Assembly: GCF_015999245.1 (NCBI RefSeq)
Contig: NZ_JAEAMR010000004.1
Span: 1-64,000 of the forward strand
DNA length: 64,000 nt
Direction: 5' to 3'
From: Streptomyces sp. AV19
Lineage (GTDB): Bacteria > Actinomycetota > Actinomycetes > Streptomycetales > Streptomycetaceae
In this document: positions 40,611-48,530 of the stretch, piece after piece
Layout: each line of letters opens with the position of its first letter
How positions within the stretch are numbered: the stretch's first letter is position 1
Notes under the pieces: generated by a model
Database searches by the model: none
What the model was told of the DNA's origin: nothing
The model's input: the letters and a program-made list of their open reading frames with translations, nothing else
Made by a program: the position numbers and the translations under genes

Positions 40611-41663
40611 ATGAGTGCTGGTTCCGTGGCCGTGGCAGTGATCGACGACGACGTCCCCTTCTGGGACCTGTACGAGCTGGGGGTGGTCTGCACCGTCTTC
40701 GGCATCCCGCATCCGGATCTCGCCGACCCCTGGTACGACCTGCGGCTCTGCGCCGCGAGCCCGTCCCCCGGCGCGCCGCCGCCCGCCGCCGCCGGCTTCA
40801 CGATGCGCACCCCGTACGGCCTGGAGGGCCTGGAGGGCGCGGACACCGTGATCATTCCGTCGGTCCCGGAGGCGTGCGTCGACGGGGAGCGCGAACTGCC
40901 CGACGAGCTCCTGCGCGCGCTGCGGCGCGCCGCGGACCGGGGAGCGCGCATGGTCTCGCTGTGCGCCGGGGCCTTCGCCCTCGCCGCGGCCGGCGTCCTC
41001 GACGGCCGCCGGGCCACCGCCCACTGGATGCACACCGAGGCCCTCGCCCGCCGCCACCCCGAGGTCGAGGTGGACGACTCGGTGCTCTACGTGGACGACG
41101 GCAACGTCCTGACCAGCGCCGGCGTCACGGCAGGCCTCGACCTCTGCCTCCACCTGGTCCGCCGGGACCTGGGCGCGCACGTCGCCAACCAGCTCGCCCG
41201 CCGGCTGGTCGTGCCCGCGCACCGGCCCGGCGGGCAGGCCCAGTTCGTCGAGGTCTCCGTCCCGGAGAGCGGGGACGACGGGCTGGCGCCCGTGCTCCAG
41301 TGGGCCACCGAGCGCCTGGACGAGCCGCTGACCGTGGACGACCTGGCGGCCCGCGCCGGGATGAGCCCGCGCACCTTCTACCGCCGCCTGCACGCGGCGA
41401 CCGGCTCGACCCCGCTGCAGTGGCTGCTCGCCCAGCGGCTGTCCCGGGCCCAGTCGCTGCTGGAGGCGACCGCCCTGCCGGTGGAGCGGGTCGGGGAGCT
41501 GAGCGGGCTGGGCACGGCCGCCAACCTGCGCCGCCACTTCACCCTGCACTTCGGCGTCACTCCGACGGATTACCGCCGGGCCTTCCCCGGCCGGGCCGTC
41601 GCGGGGCCTGATCGCTCACAGCGAACACGGCGCGGGGAACATCCCCGCCCCCGCGGACATTGA
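40611..41663 (+). CDS. GATase1-like AraC-family transcriptional regulator
   Basis: The 350-residue protein has an N-terminal DJ-1/PfpI (class I glutamine amidotransferase-like) domain with VSLCAGAFALAAAGVLDGR around the nucleophile-elbow Cys, and a C-terminal AraC DNA-binding domain (DLAARAGMSPRTFYRRLHA, AANLRRHFTLHFGVTPTDYR). This is the FtrA-like group. ATG 40611 is preferred because the sequence upstream is the repeat-containing promoter. It probably activates or represses the divergent imine-reductase/DinB operon through the tandem 12-mers at 40473-40521. The ligand is unknown. Confidence 0.9.
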   Translation: MSAGSVAVAVIDDDVPFWDLYELGVVCTVFGIPHPDLADPWYDLRLCAASPSPGAPPPAAAGFTMRTPYGLEGLEGADTVIIPSVPEACVDGERELPDELLRALRRAADRGARMVSLCAGAFALAAAGVLDGRRATAHWMHTEALARRHPEVEVDDSVLYVDDGNVLTSAGVTAGLDLCLHLVRRDLGAHVANQLARRLVVPAHRPGGQAQFVEVSVPESGDDGLAPVLQWATERLDEPLTVDDLAARAGMSPRTFYRRLHAATGSTPLQWLLAQRLSRAQSLLEATALPVERVGELSGLGTAANLRRHFTLHFGVTPTDYRRAFPGRAVAGPDRSQRTRRGEHPRPRGH

Positions 41664-41678
41664 CTCGGTACGGCCCGG

Positions 41679-41699
41679 CTTGAGCCGAGGCTGCTCAAC
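41679..41699 (+). promoter_or_regulatory. HAIR element (HspR operator) upstream of lon
   Basis: CTTGAGC (41679-41685), a 7-bp spacer and GCTCAAC (41693-41699) match the HspR-associated inverted repeat CTTGAGT-N7-ACTCAAG except for two end bases. It lies 22 bp before the lon ATG. The actinobacterial lon gene is known to belong to the HspR/HAIR heat-shock regulon, so induction by heat is expected. Confidence 0.85.
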
Positions 41700-41720
41700 T
41701 TGCCTGCCGAAGGGGAGATC

Positions 41721-44180
41721 ATGGCTGCTGAGTCCACGGCGTTCACACCGCTCACCCTGCCCGTGCTGCCGCTCGACGACGAGGTCGTCCTGCCGGGCAT
41801 GGTGGTGCCCCTGGATCTGACCGACGCCGAGGTCCGCGCCGCCGTGGAGGCCGCCCAGGCCGCCGCGCGGGACGGGGCCAAGCCGAAGGTCCTGCTCGTG
41901 CCACGGCTCGACGGCACCTACGCGGGCACCGGCACGCTGGGCAGCGTCGAGCAGGTGGGCCGCCTCTCCGACGGCGACCCCGGCGCGCTCATCCGCGGCC
42001 TGCGCCGCGTCCGCATCGGCGCCGGGACGACCGGTCCCGGCGCGGCGCTCTGGGTCGAGGGCACGGCGATCGAGGAGATCACCCCGGACCCGCTCCCCGG
42101 CGCGGTCACCGAGCTGATGAAGGAGTACAAGGCCCTGGCCACCAGCTGGCTCCGCAAGCGCGGCGCCTGGCAGGTGGTGGACCGGATCCAGCAGATCGAC
42201 GACGTCTCCCAGCTCGCCGACAACGCCGGCTACTCGCCGTTCCTCACCGTCCAGCAGCGCGTCGAGCTGCTGGAGACCGCCGACCCGGTGGCCCGCCTCC
42301 GGCTCGCCGCCCAGCAGCTCGGCGAGCACCTCGCCGAGCAGGACGTCGCCGAGGCCATCGCCAAGGACGTCCAGGAGGGCGTCGACAAGCAGCAGCGCGA
42401 GTTCCTGCTCCGCCGCCAGCTGGAGGCCGTCCGCAAGGAGCTGGCCGAGCTCAACGGCGACCCGGAGAGCGAATCCGACGACTACCGCGCCCGGGTGGAG
42501 GCCGCCGACCTCCCCGGGAAGGTCCGCGAAGCGGCCCTCAAGGAGGTCGACAAGCTGGAGCGCGCCTCCGACCAGAGCCCCGAGGGCGGCTGGATCCGCA
42601 CCTGGCTCGACACGGTCCTGGAGATGCCGTGGACGCGGCGCAGCGAGGACGCCTACGACATCCCGGGCGCGCGGGCCGTGCTCGACGCCGACCACGCGGG
42701 CCTGGACGACGTCAAGGAGCGGATCACCGAATACCTGGCGGTGCGCAAGCGGCGCGCCGGCCGGGGGCTGGGCGTGGAATGGGGGTCCCCCCTGCTCGAG
42801 CGAAGCCGAGAGCTTGGGGGAGGGCGGCGCGGGGATGGCGCGGTGCTCGCGCTCGTCGGCCCGCCCGGCGTGGGCAAGACCTCGCTGGGCGAGTCGGTGG
42901 CCCGCGCGATGGGCCGCGAGTTCGTCCGGGTCGCCCTCGGGGGCGTCCGCGACGAGGCGGAGATCCGCGGCCACCGGCGCACGTACGTGGGCGCGCTGCC
43001 CGGCCGGATCGTCCGCGCGATCAAGGAGGCGGGCTCCATGAACCCCGTCGTCCTGCTCGACGAGATCGACAAGGTCGGCTCCGACTTCCGCGGCGACCCG
43101 GCGGCGGCCCTGCTGGAGGTCCTCGACCCCGCGCAGAACCACACCTTCCGCGACCACTACCTCGAAGTCGAACTCGACCTGTCCGACGTCGTCTTCCTCG
43201 CCACGGCCAACGTCCTGGAGTCCATCCCCGAGGCCCTGCTCGACCGCATGGAGCTGGTCCGCCTCGACGGCTACACCGAGGACGAGAAGGTCGCCATCGC
43301 CCGCGACCACCTGCTGCCCAGGCAGCTGGAGCGGGCGGGCCTGGCGGCGGACGAGGTCGTGGTCACGGACGAGGCCCTGCGCGGCCTCGCCGGCGAGTAC
43401 ACCCGCGAGGCGGGCGTCCGCACTCTGGAGCGCGCCCTCGCCCGGCTGCTGCGCAAGGTCGCCGCCCAGCACGAACTGGGCGCGCGGGACCTCCCGTTCA
43501 CGGTGGACGCGGAGCAGCTCCGCCCCCTGATCGGCCGCCCGCACCACACCCCCGAGTCCGCCCAGGACCCGGCCGAGCGCCGCACGTCCGTCCCCGGCGT
43601 CGCGACGGGCCTCGCGGTCACCGGCGCCGGCGGCGACGTCCTCTTCGTCGAGGCGTCCCTGGCCGACCCGGAGACCGGCGCGGCGGGCCTGACCCTCACC
43701 GGTCAGCTCGGCGACGTAATGAAGGAGTCCGGCCGGATCGCGCTCTCCTTCCTCCGCTCCCACGGCGCCGAACTGGAGCTCCCCGTCGGCGACTTCAAGG
43801 AGCGCGGCGTCCACCTGCACGTCCCCGCGGGCGCGGTCCCCAAGGACGGCCCCAGCGCCGGCGTCACGATGACGACGGCCCTGGCGTCCCTGCTGTCGGG
43901 CCGCCGGGTCCGCCCGGACGTCGCGATGACGGGCGAGGTGTCGTTGACGGGCCGTGTGCTCCCCATCGGCGGCGTGAAGCAGAAGCTCCTGGCCGCCCAC
44001 CGCGCGGGCATCACGACCGTGATCATCCCCAAGCGCAACGAGCCGGACCTGGACGACGTCCCGGCGGAGATCCTGGAGAAGCTGTCCGTCCACCCGGTGT
44101 CGGACGTCCGCCAGGTCCTGGAGCTGGCACTGGAGCCGGCGGGGGTGGGGGTGGAGGCGGAGGTCGCGGTGGCGGCGTGA
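41721..44180 (+). CDS. lon: ATP-dependent Lon protease
   Basis: The 819-residue protease has an N-terminal substrate-recognition domain (LPVLPLDDEVVLPGMVVPL) and the coiled coil QQREFLLRRQLEAVRKELAE. The AAA+ core has Walker A GPPGVGKT at residues 380-387 and Walker B VVLLDEID; the C-terminal serine protease has the dyad S712 in GPSAG and K755. The 43-residue spacing equals that of E. coli Lon. It degrades misfolded and regulatory proteins in the cytoplasm. ATG 41721 follows AGGGGAGA and the HAIR operator. About 17 unusual residues just before Walker A come from a palindromic DNA repeat inserted in frame (42779-42822). Confidence 0.96.
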   Translation: MAAESTAFTPLTLPVLPLDDEVVLPGMVVPLDLTDAEVRAAVEAAQAAARDGAKPKVLLVPRLDGTYAGTGTLGSVEQVGRLSDGDPGALIRGLRRVRIGAGTTGPGAALWVEGTAIEEITPDPLPGAVTELMKEYKALATSWLRKRGAWQVVDRIQQIDDVSQLADNAGYSPFLTVQQRVELLETADPVARLRLAAQQLGEHLAEQDVAEAIAKDVQEGVDKQQREFLLRRQLEAVRKELAELNGDPESESDDYRARVEAADLPGKVREAALKEVDKLERASDQSPEGGWIRTWLDTVLEMPWTRRSEDAYDIPGARAVLDADHAGLDDVKERITEYLAVRKRRAGRGLGVEWGSPLLERSRELGGGRRGDGAVLALVGPPGVGKTSLGESVARAMGREFVRVALGGVRDEAEIRGHRRTYVGALPGRIVRAIKEAGSMNPVVLLDEIDKVGSDFRGDPAAALLEVLDPAQNHTFRDHYLEVELDLSDVVFLATANVLESIPEALLDRMELVRLDGYTEDEKVAIARDHLLPRQLERAGLAADEVVVTDEALRGLAGEYTREAGVRTLERALARLLRKVAAQHELGARDLPFTVDAEQLRPLIGRPHHTPESAQDPAERRTSVPGVATGLAVTGAGGDVLFVEASLADPETGAAGLTLTGQLGDVMKESGRIALSFLRSHGAELELPVGDFKERGVHLHVPAGAVPKDGPSAGVTMTTALASLLSGRRVRPDVAMTGEVSLTGRVLPIGGVKQKLLAAHRAGITTVIIPKRNEPDLDDVPAEILEKLSVHPVSDVRQVLELALEPAGVGVEAEVAVAA
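42779..42822. repeat. Palindromic repeat inserted in frame within lon
   Basis: The segment, beginning GGGGGTCCCCCCTGCTCGAG and ending AGCTTGGGGGAG, contains nested inverted arms (CCCCC/GGGGG, GCTCG/CGAG). I recall near-identical palindromes scattered through Streptomyces genomes, mostly between genes. Here it is read as GSPLLERSRELGGG inside Lon, between the AVRKRRAGRGLG helix end and AVLALVGPPGVGKT. Confidence 0.75.
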
Positions 44181-44196
44181 CGCCTGTGGCTCTGCG

Positions 44197-44232
44197 GGCC
44201 CGGTCGTCGCCGCCCCGGGCGGCGCCCGGGCC
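44197..44232. terminator. Hairpin after lon
   Basis: GGCCCGG (44197-44203) pairs with CCGGGCC (44226-44232), and GCCGC (44209-44213) with GCGGC (44219-44223). It lies between lon and the convergent gene ending at 44270. Confidence 0.65.
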
Positions 44233-44269
44233 ACGGGGCTGATCGGGGTCGTATCCCCAGCCCCATGAG

Positions 44270-44629
44270 TCAGCCATCGGCCACCGCCGCCCGGGCCTCC
44301 TCGCGCACCGCCAGGCAATCGTCCATGGCCTCACGCCACTTGGGGTCATCGCGATCCAGCGTGTTGGCGGCGTCCAGAGCGGTCCGGTAGCGGGCGGCCA
44401 AGTGGGGCAGACGCTCGATCTCGATCTCCGTCGCCCACTTGACCTGGAAGAGATGGATCGGTCGGAATGAGTTGTGCCGGGTGGCCGAGGTGAAGGCCAG
44501 GTCGCGATCCGCCTGGAACTCGGCCAGCCGGGAAGGGGCGACGCGGGCCAGGGCGGTCCGCAGGGCCGGAAAGGTTTTCTCCGGCCTGGGGATCAGCTCG
44601 GGAGGGTGCTCGTGGTGCTGCGCGCTCAT
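44270..44629 (-). CDS. Small helical hypothetical protein (DUF6247-like)
   Basis: The 119-residue protein is helical (ALRTALARVAPSRLAEFQA, FQVKWATEIEIERLPHLAA), with no signal peptide or membrane segment. The pattern P.PEKT..ALR.A.A..APSRL.EFQ resembles what I recall as DUF6247, small proteins often found beside RelE-like toxins, although no toxin is adjacent here. ATG 44629 begins the coding pattern. It converges with lon. Function unknown. Confidence 0.65.
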   Translation of the reverse strand: MSAQHHEHPPELIPRPEKTFPALRTALARVAPSRLAEFQADRDLAFTSATRHNSFRPIHLFQVKWATEIEIERLPHLAARYRTALDAANTLDRDDPKWREAMDDCLAVREEARAAVADG

Positions 44630-44739
44630 TGCTGCTCCGTCCGTGCGGCGTACTCCGGGTACTCCGGCCCGTGTGCGTTCACGGTACCGGGCGGTGAGCC
44701 CTCCGCACGGCCCCGGCGGGGTGCCGGGGCCGGCGGTTG

Positions 44740-44937
44740 TCAGGACGCCTCGACGGCGCGCCAGGTGCGGTGGATGACCTCGCGGTAGTCGATGTGTTCC
44801 GGGTTTCCGGCGACGTGGCGCAGGGTCCAGTCGTGCATGGGCTCGAAGTCCGCGTCGGGCGGTGAGGCGGCGTCACAGGTCGTGCAGCGCATCGAGAAGA
44901 TGACGGGCATAGCTGGGCCGAGCTCCGGCTGGATCAC
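44740..44937 (-). CDS. Cassette B small protein 2 (DUF7848-like), probably damaged at its start
   Basis: The 65-residue frame reads from GTG 44937: VIFSMRCTTCDAASPPDAD, DFEPMHDWTLRHVAGNPEH, IDYREVIHRTWRAVEAS. It keeps both Cys of the CTTC pair. In cassettes A and C the start codon overlaps the stop of small gene 1. Here that ATG (44964) is followed by only two sense codons before TAG, so the overlap start is dead and translation would need the internal GTG. The homologous upstream residues NLTGW remain readable in the same frame after the TAG. Confidence 0.6.
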   Translation of the reverse strand: MIQPELGPAMPVIFSMRCTTCDAASPPDADFEPMHDWTLRHVAGNPEHIDYREVIHRTWRAVEAS

Positions 44938-44960
44938 CCAGCCGGTGAGGTTCTAGTGGC

Positions 44961-45207
44961 TCATGCGGCGCCCCCGCTGGGGGAGTTGGCGGCCGTCAGG
45001 GGCAGGTCGTGGACGGCGCCGGGGCAGGTGCAGCGTGGACGGGGGCCGAGTGGGAGGACGTTGATGCCGTGGGGGGGTGAAGACCACGGTGGTGGTGGGA
45101 GTTGTGTGTGCGATGAGGTTGGGGAGTGGTGCGGTCGGGACAGTCGCGGGGGCGTGCCTGAAGAGGGCTCTCTTCCAGGCGAGTAGGCGGGAGATAGGAT
45201 GGCGCAT
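44961..45207 (-). pseudogene. Cassette B small protein 1, frameshifted and internally deleted
   Basis: The frame opens at ATG 45207 (MRHPISRLLAWKRALFRHA ... TTTVVFTP). A run of seven G at 45071-45077 shifts it; with six G it would continue HGINVLPLGPRPRCTCPGAV, as in cassettes A and C. The RTGRLGQVM...LEW core is missing, and the tail LTAANSPSGGAA replaces LSAKVQAANS...RWGA. Both the one-base shift and the loss of about 50 central residues argue for decay. Its cognate GntR gene at 45377 is intact. Confidence 0.75.
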
Positions 45208-45231
45208 GTCATCAGCTCCTGTGGTAGCTGG

Positions 45232-45283
45232 TGGCCGTGCCCCCGGACCGGTTGGACGGTCGCGGGGGTCTTCCGTGGCGTCA
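45232..45283 (-). promoter_or_regulatory. Conserved leader hairpin, cassette B
   Basis: On the minus strand CCCCC pairs with GGGGG (plus-strand positions 45264-45268 and 45240-45244), enclosing the inner stem GACCG/CGGTC with loop TCCAAC. The flanks (CCACGGAAGA and GGGGGCACGGCCACCAGCT) match those of cassettes A and C. The outer stem differs from A and C in both arms, so pairing is preserved. Confidence 0.6.
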
Positions 45284-45376
45284 CGCTAGGGCAGCCTGGA
45301 TACACCTGTCTATGCCTGTTAATTCTTAGAGGGGGATGTGTTCGACTGTGTGCGAATACATACACTCTTCTGTGTG

Positions 45377-45607
45377 ATGGACTTCGATCCCACGCGCCCG
45401 AAATGGACACAGATCGCCGATGTGGTCCGTGAGCGCATCGCGAGCGGCCAGTACCCGACGCACTTCATGATCTCGGAGGTGCAACTCCAGCAGGAGTTCG
45501 GTGTCGCACGCCTGACAGTCCGCAAGGTCACGCGAACTCTTCGCGAAGAAGGGCTGATCGTCACCACGCCCGGCATGGGCTCCTTCGTCGCCAAGCAGGA
45601 GAAGTAG
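45377..45607 (+). CDS. Short GntR-type regulator (cassette B)
   Basis: The 76-residue GntR winged helix (WTQIADVVRERIASGQYPTH, VQLQQEFGVARLTVRKVTR, TPGMGSFVAKQEK) is without a ligand domain, paralogous to 19231-19482 and 56462-56692. I use ATG 45377; the adjacent GTG 45374 is possible. Upstream, the A/T-rich GTGTGCGAATACATACAC stretch could hold the -10 element and operator of a near-leaderless transcript. Confidence 0.85.
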   Translation: MDFDPTRPKWTQIADVVRERIASGQYPTHFMISEVQLQQEFGVARLTVRKVTRTLREEGLIVTTPGMGSFVAKQEK

Positions 45608-45610
45608 GGC

Positions 45611-45805
45611 TCACGCCCCGGGCGCGGCGACGTGCCAGCGCCCCACCTCCTCGTACGACGAGTCGTGGATCGCCGAGCCGTCACCCGGCTCCAGCGCGTA
45701 GTGGCGCAGGTTTCCCGCCCAGTAGCGCAGGATCCGGCCCAGTTCGCCCACCGCGTCGTCCGCCAATGTGCCGTCCGTCAGGTCGACTTCGAGAACGAAC
45801 TTCAC
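45611..45805 (-). CDS. Small conserved hypothetical protein
   Basis: The 64-residue protein (VKFVLEVDLTDGTLADDAV, GELGRILRYWAGNLRHYAL, ending VGRWHVAAPGA) starts at GTG 45805, with GAGGAGGCG upstream on the minus strand. The sequence type is familiar from Streptomyces genomes but carries no functional label that I know. It ends 3 bp from the convergent GntR stop and lies divergent from the MerR gene. Confidence 0.75.
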   Translation of the reverse strand: MKFVLEVDLTDGTLADDAVGELGRILRYWAGNLRHYALEPGDGSAIHDSSYEEVGRWHVAAPGA

Positions 45806-45937
45806 GTTCGTCGCCTCCTCGGTTCGGAGTGGTTCCCGGTGTCAATGGTTTCATTGAAGTGCTGATGGGGACTTCGATGAGCATTCCCACTGGTCGATGC
45901 CGGGGCATGTCCGGAAAGTCTCAACCGGGGGTGACGG

Positions 45938-46648
45938 GTGCGGGTGCGGGTCGGCGAGCTGGCGCGTTCGGCCGGGATTTCCGTCCAGCAAGTGCGCAAC
46001 TACGTGGAGACGGGCCTGCTCCCGCCCGTCGAGCGGACCCCCGCCGGGTACCGGGTCTTCACCCGGGCCCACGCCGACGCCCTCGTCACCGCCCGCGCGC
46101 TGGCCGCCGGCCACGGCTGGCCGGTCGCCCGTACGGTCATGCGCGCCGTCCACGCCGGGGAGCTGGAGGCGGCGCTGGCCGCGATCGACGCCGGGCACGC
46201 GGAACTCACCCGGGAGCGGGCCCAGTTGGCAGCGGCGCGCGAAGCGCTCGCCGGGCGGCCCGCCGCCGTCCCGGACGGGCCCCGACGCCCCCTCCGCATC
46301 GGCGAGGCCGCCCGCACCGTCGGCGTACGGCCGCCCGTCCTCCGCCTCTGGGAGGCCCGCGGCCTGCTGCGGCCGGAGCGTGAGCCGGCCACCGGTTACC
46401 GGATCTACGGGCGCGAGGAACTGCGGACCGCGCACATCGTGGCGCTGCTGCGCCGCGGTCACCAGCCGCTCGCGGCCATCGCGCCCGTACTGGACGCGCT
46501 CCGCGCCACGGGAAGCCCGGACAACGTCCTGGGCGAACTCGCCGCCCGCGAACGGGAACTCCACGAGCGCAGCCTGCGGCGGCTCCAGTCCTCCACCGCC
46601 CTGTACACCTACCTGACCGCGGCCGGCGCGACTCTCCCGTCGCGATAG
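45938..46648 (+). CDS. Tandem MerR-domain transcriptional regulator (TioE-like)
   Basis: The 236-residue protein contains two MerR winged helices. The first is at residues 1-75 (RVGELARSAGISVQQVRNYVE); the second is at about 117-185 (LRIGEAARTVGVRPPVLRLW, then LRPEREPATGYRIYG). Single-chain double MerR proteins of this kind are called TioE-like in actinobacteria and presumably bind operators as a pseudo-dimer. No metal-binding cysteines. The GTG at 45938 begins the first helix directly. The target is not evident; the divergent 64-residue gene is the nearest candidate. Confidence 0.82.
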   Translation: MRVRVGELARSAGISVQQVRNYVETGLLPPVERTPAGYRVFTRAHADALVTARALAAGHGWPVARTVMRAVHAGELEAALAAIDAGHAELTRERAQLAAAREALAGRPAAVPDGPRRPLRIGEAARTVGVRPPVLRLWEARGLLRPEREPATGYRIYGREELRTAHIVALLRRGHQPLAAIAPVLDALRATGSPDNVLGELAARERELHERSLRRLQSSTALYTYLTAAGATLPSR

Positions 46649-46765
46649 CGGGCACTTGGGTTCGTCGCAGTGGCCGCACAGAGGCCCCGCCAAACCAATT
46701 CGCCCGCAAACCGTTTTTCCACAGGGGTGGCGGGCACCGTCGCCCCCTCGTCACACTCAGTGTTC

Positions 46766-47698
46766 ATGAGGGGGAGTGAGGGGGATGCGGCGCTGGCCGC
46801 GTTGTCGCGGGGGCAGGGTGGGGTGGTGCTGCTGGCCCAGGCGGCGTCGCTGGGGTGGACGCGGGCCAAGCTGCGCGCGCGGCTGAGGACTCGGGGGTGG
46901 ACACGGATTCATACCGGGGCCTATGCCCGCCCCGGCCTGAGGGTGGGGGTCCGGGAGCGTGTCCGGGCTCATCAGCTGGCCGCGCCCGAGCTCGTGGCCG
47001 GCTATTGGGCGGCGGCGCGGCTGCATGACGTCGAAGTCCGCTTGGACAGGGTGGACTTGATCGGCCCCAGGGCGTCGCACTTGAGGGCCAAGGGGAGTGT
47101 GATGCATCGGATGGATCTGGGCGTGGGGGAGATCGTGGCGGTGGAGGGGATTCGGGTGACCACTGTTGTGCGGACCATGGCGGACTTGTTGCGGGCCGGG
47201 CCGCGGGACGATGCCTTGGTGGCGGTCGAGTCGGCAGTGAACTGGCGCCCGAGCCAGGAGGCGGCGCGGTGCAGGCGGCGTCCCCTGACCACGCTGGACA
47301 AGGTTCGTGAGGCGCTGGCGAGTGGGGTGGGAATGTGGGGGACGAAGAGAGCTGTCGAGTGGCTGGGGCTGGCCGACCCCGGGGCCGGGTCGCCCGTGGA
47401 GACCCTCGCGCGGTTGTGGATGCGCGATGCCGGGTTGGTCCCGGAGACGCAGGTGCGGTTCGTCACGCCAAGTGGGCGGACCGTCTATGTCGACTTCTTC
47501 TTCCGGGGCCGTGGGCTGGTCGTGGAGATCGAGGGCTATGCCTGGCACGGGAGCAGGGCACAGCATCAGCGGGACACGGTCCGCTACAACGACTTGGCGG
47601 ATTGCCCGGAGGTCCGGAAGATCCTGCGGTTCACGGCGGCCGATGTGCTGCACCGGCCGGCCGTGATGGTCCGCAGGGTTCAGGCGGCTCTGGGATGA
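46766..47698 (+). CDS. AbiEi-type winged helix fused to a DUF559/Vsr-like nuclease fold
   Basis: The 310-residue protein starts with a helix-turn-helix of the AbiEi antitoxin type (GVVLLAQAASLGWTRAKLRA, then WTRIHTGAYARPG) and ends with a restriction-endonuclease-like DUF559 domain (PSGRTVYVDFFFRGRGLVVE, followed by IEG and WHGS). The Asp and Glu..Glu residues of the nuclease core are present. Such proteins are common in actinobacteria without a nearby AbiEii toxin, and none is seen here. ATG 46766 is chosen as the first start before the HTH. Possibly DNA-repair or defence related; unproven. Confidence 0.8.
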   Translation: MRGSEGDAALAALSRGQGGVVLLAQAASLGWTRAKLRARLRTRGWTRIHTGAYARPGLRVGVRERVRAHQLAAPELVAGYWAAARLHDVEVRLDRVDLIGPRASHLRAKGSVMHRMDLGVGEIVAVEGIRVTTVVRTMADLLRAGPRDDALVAVESAVNWRPSQEAARCRRRPLTTLDKVREALASGVGMWGTKRAVEWLGLADPGAGSPVETLARLWMRDAGLVPETQVRFVTPSGRTVYVDFFFRGRGLVVEIEGYAWHGSRAQHQRDTVRYNDLADCPEVRKILRFTAADVLHRPAVMVRRVQAALG

Positions 47699-47727
47699 CG
47701 GGGGCTCGCGGCGCTCGTCCACAGTGC

Positions 47728-48360
47728 CTAGGCCCGGGCGGTCACGCCCACGTGCGTCCGGTGATGCCGCGGCGCGTCGATCTCGTCGAGGAGCGCGATC
47801 GCGAAGTCGGCGTACGACACGCGGGCGTCGGCGTCGCCGGGGGCGTGGCCGTAGCCGCCGGTCCGGGAGCCCTGGTGGTCGAAGTCGCCGGAGGGGCTGA
47901 GGAGGACCCAGTCGGGGCCGTCCGTCGACGCGTGCAGGACCGCCGCGCCGGCGTGGTGGCCGTCCAGGAAGGGGCGGTACTCCTGGGGGTAGCCGGGGGT
48001 GTTCATGAGGAGCGTGCCGGAGGCGTCCGGGAGGTACGACGCGAGGCCGACGGCCACGAGGCGGCCGACGCCCGCACGCGTCAGCCCGTCGAGGAGGGCC
48101 CGTGCGGCGGCGGGGAAGAAGACGCCGGGGTCGGTGGTCAGGTCCGCGGCGGCGTGGATCGCCGCGTCGTGGCCGGCGGCGAGGGCCGCGACGGCGTCGG
48201 CGTCCGTGACATCGCCCGGGAGGGTGTTGTGCGCGGCCAACTCCCCGTACTTCGACGGGTCCCGCATCACCGCCGTCACCTCGTGCCCCCGCCGCCGGGC
48301 CTCCGCCACGGCCGCCCGCCCGGCCCTGCCACCCGCTCCGAACACCACGATTCTGGACAT
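47728..48360 (-). CDS. NAD(P)H-binding NmrA/atypical SDR-like protein
   Basis: The 210-residue protein opens with the dinucleotide motif RIVVFGAGGRAGRAAVAEA, followed by GHEVTAVMRDPSK and the DVTDADAVAALAAGHDAAI region of atypical short-chain dehydrogenases. The length and the C-terminal segment VSYADFAIALLDEID match the NAD(P)-binding-domain group (NmrA-like) often used for redox sensing. The catalytic Tyr-x-x-x-Lys is not evident. It starts at ATG 48360 with the downstream gene in the same direction. The partner is unknown. Confidence 0.82.
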   Translation of the reverse strand: MSRIVVFGAGGRAGRAAVAEARRRGHEVTAVMRDPSKYGELAAHNTLPGDVTDADAVAALAAGHDAAIHAAADLTTDPGVFFPAAARALLDGLTRAGVGRLVAVGLASYLPDASGTLLMNTPGYPQEYRPFLDGHHAGAAVLHASTDGPDWVLLSPSGDFDHQGSRTGGYGHAPGDADARVSYADFAIALLDEIDAPRHHRTHVGVTARA

Positions 48361-48454
48361 GATCCGTGAACACCTCGCATCCGTCGGCGCCGGGGGCCGT
48401 CCCCGGGCCGGTGATCACGGACGTTAGCCGGAGGGGTGGTTACCTCCCGGATAC

Positions 48455-48530
48455 CGTCCTGGAGTCCGGGCCGTCCTGGAGTCCGGGCCGTCCGGGCCGT
48501 TCGGGCCGTTCACGTCGTCCGGGCCGTTCG
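48455..48530. repeat. Tandem repeat region CCGTCCTGGAGTCCGGG / CGGGCCGTC
   Basis: CGTCCTGGAGTCCGGGC is present twice, at 48456-48472 and 48473-48489, and then degenerates into several CGGGCCGTT/C units running into the 3' end of the methyltransferase gene. This suggests slippage at a gene end. Confidence 0.55.

Noticed and set aside
41616..44318. 900-codon minus-strand frame opposite lon
   Set aside because: Lon on the plus strand has Walker A/B and a Ser-Lys dyad; the antisense frame is a composition artefact.
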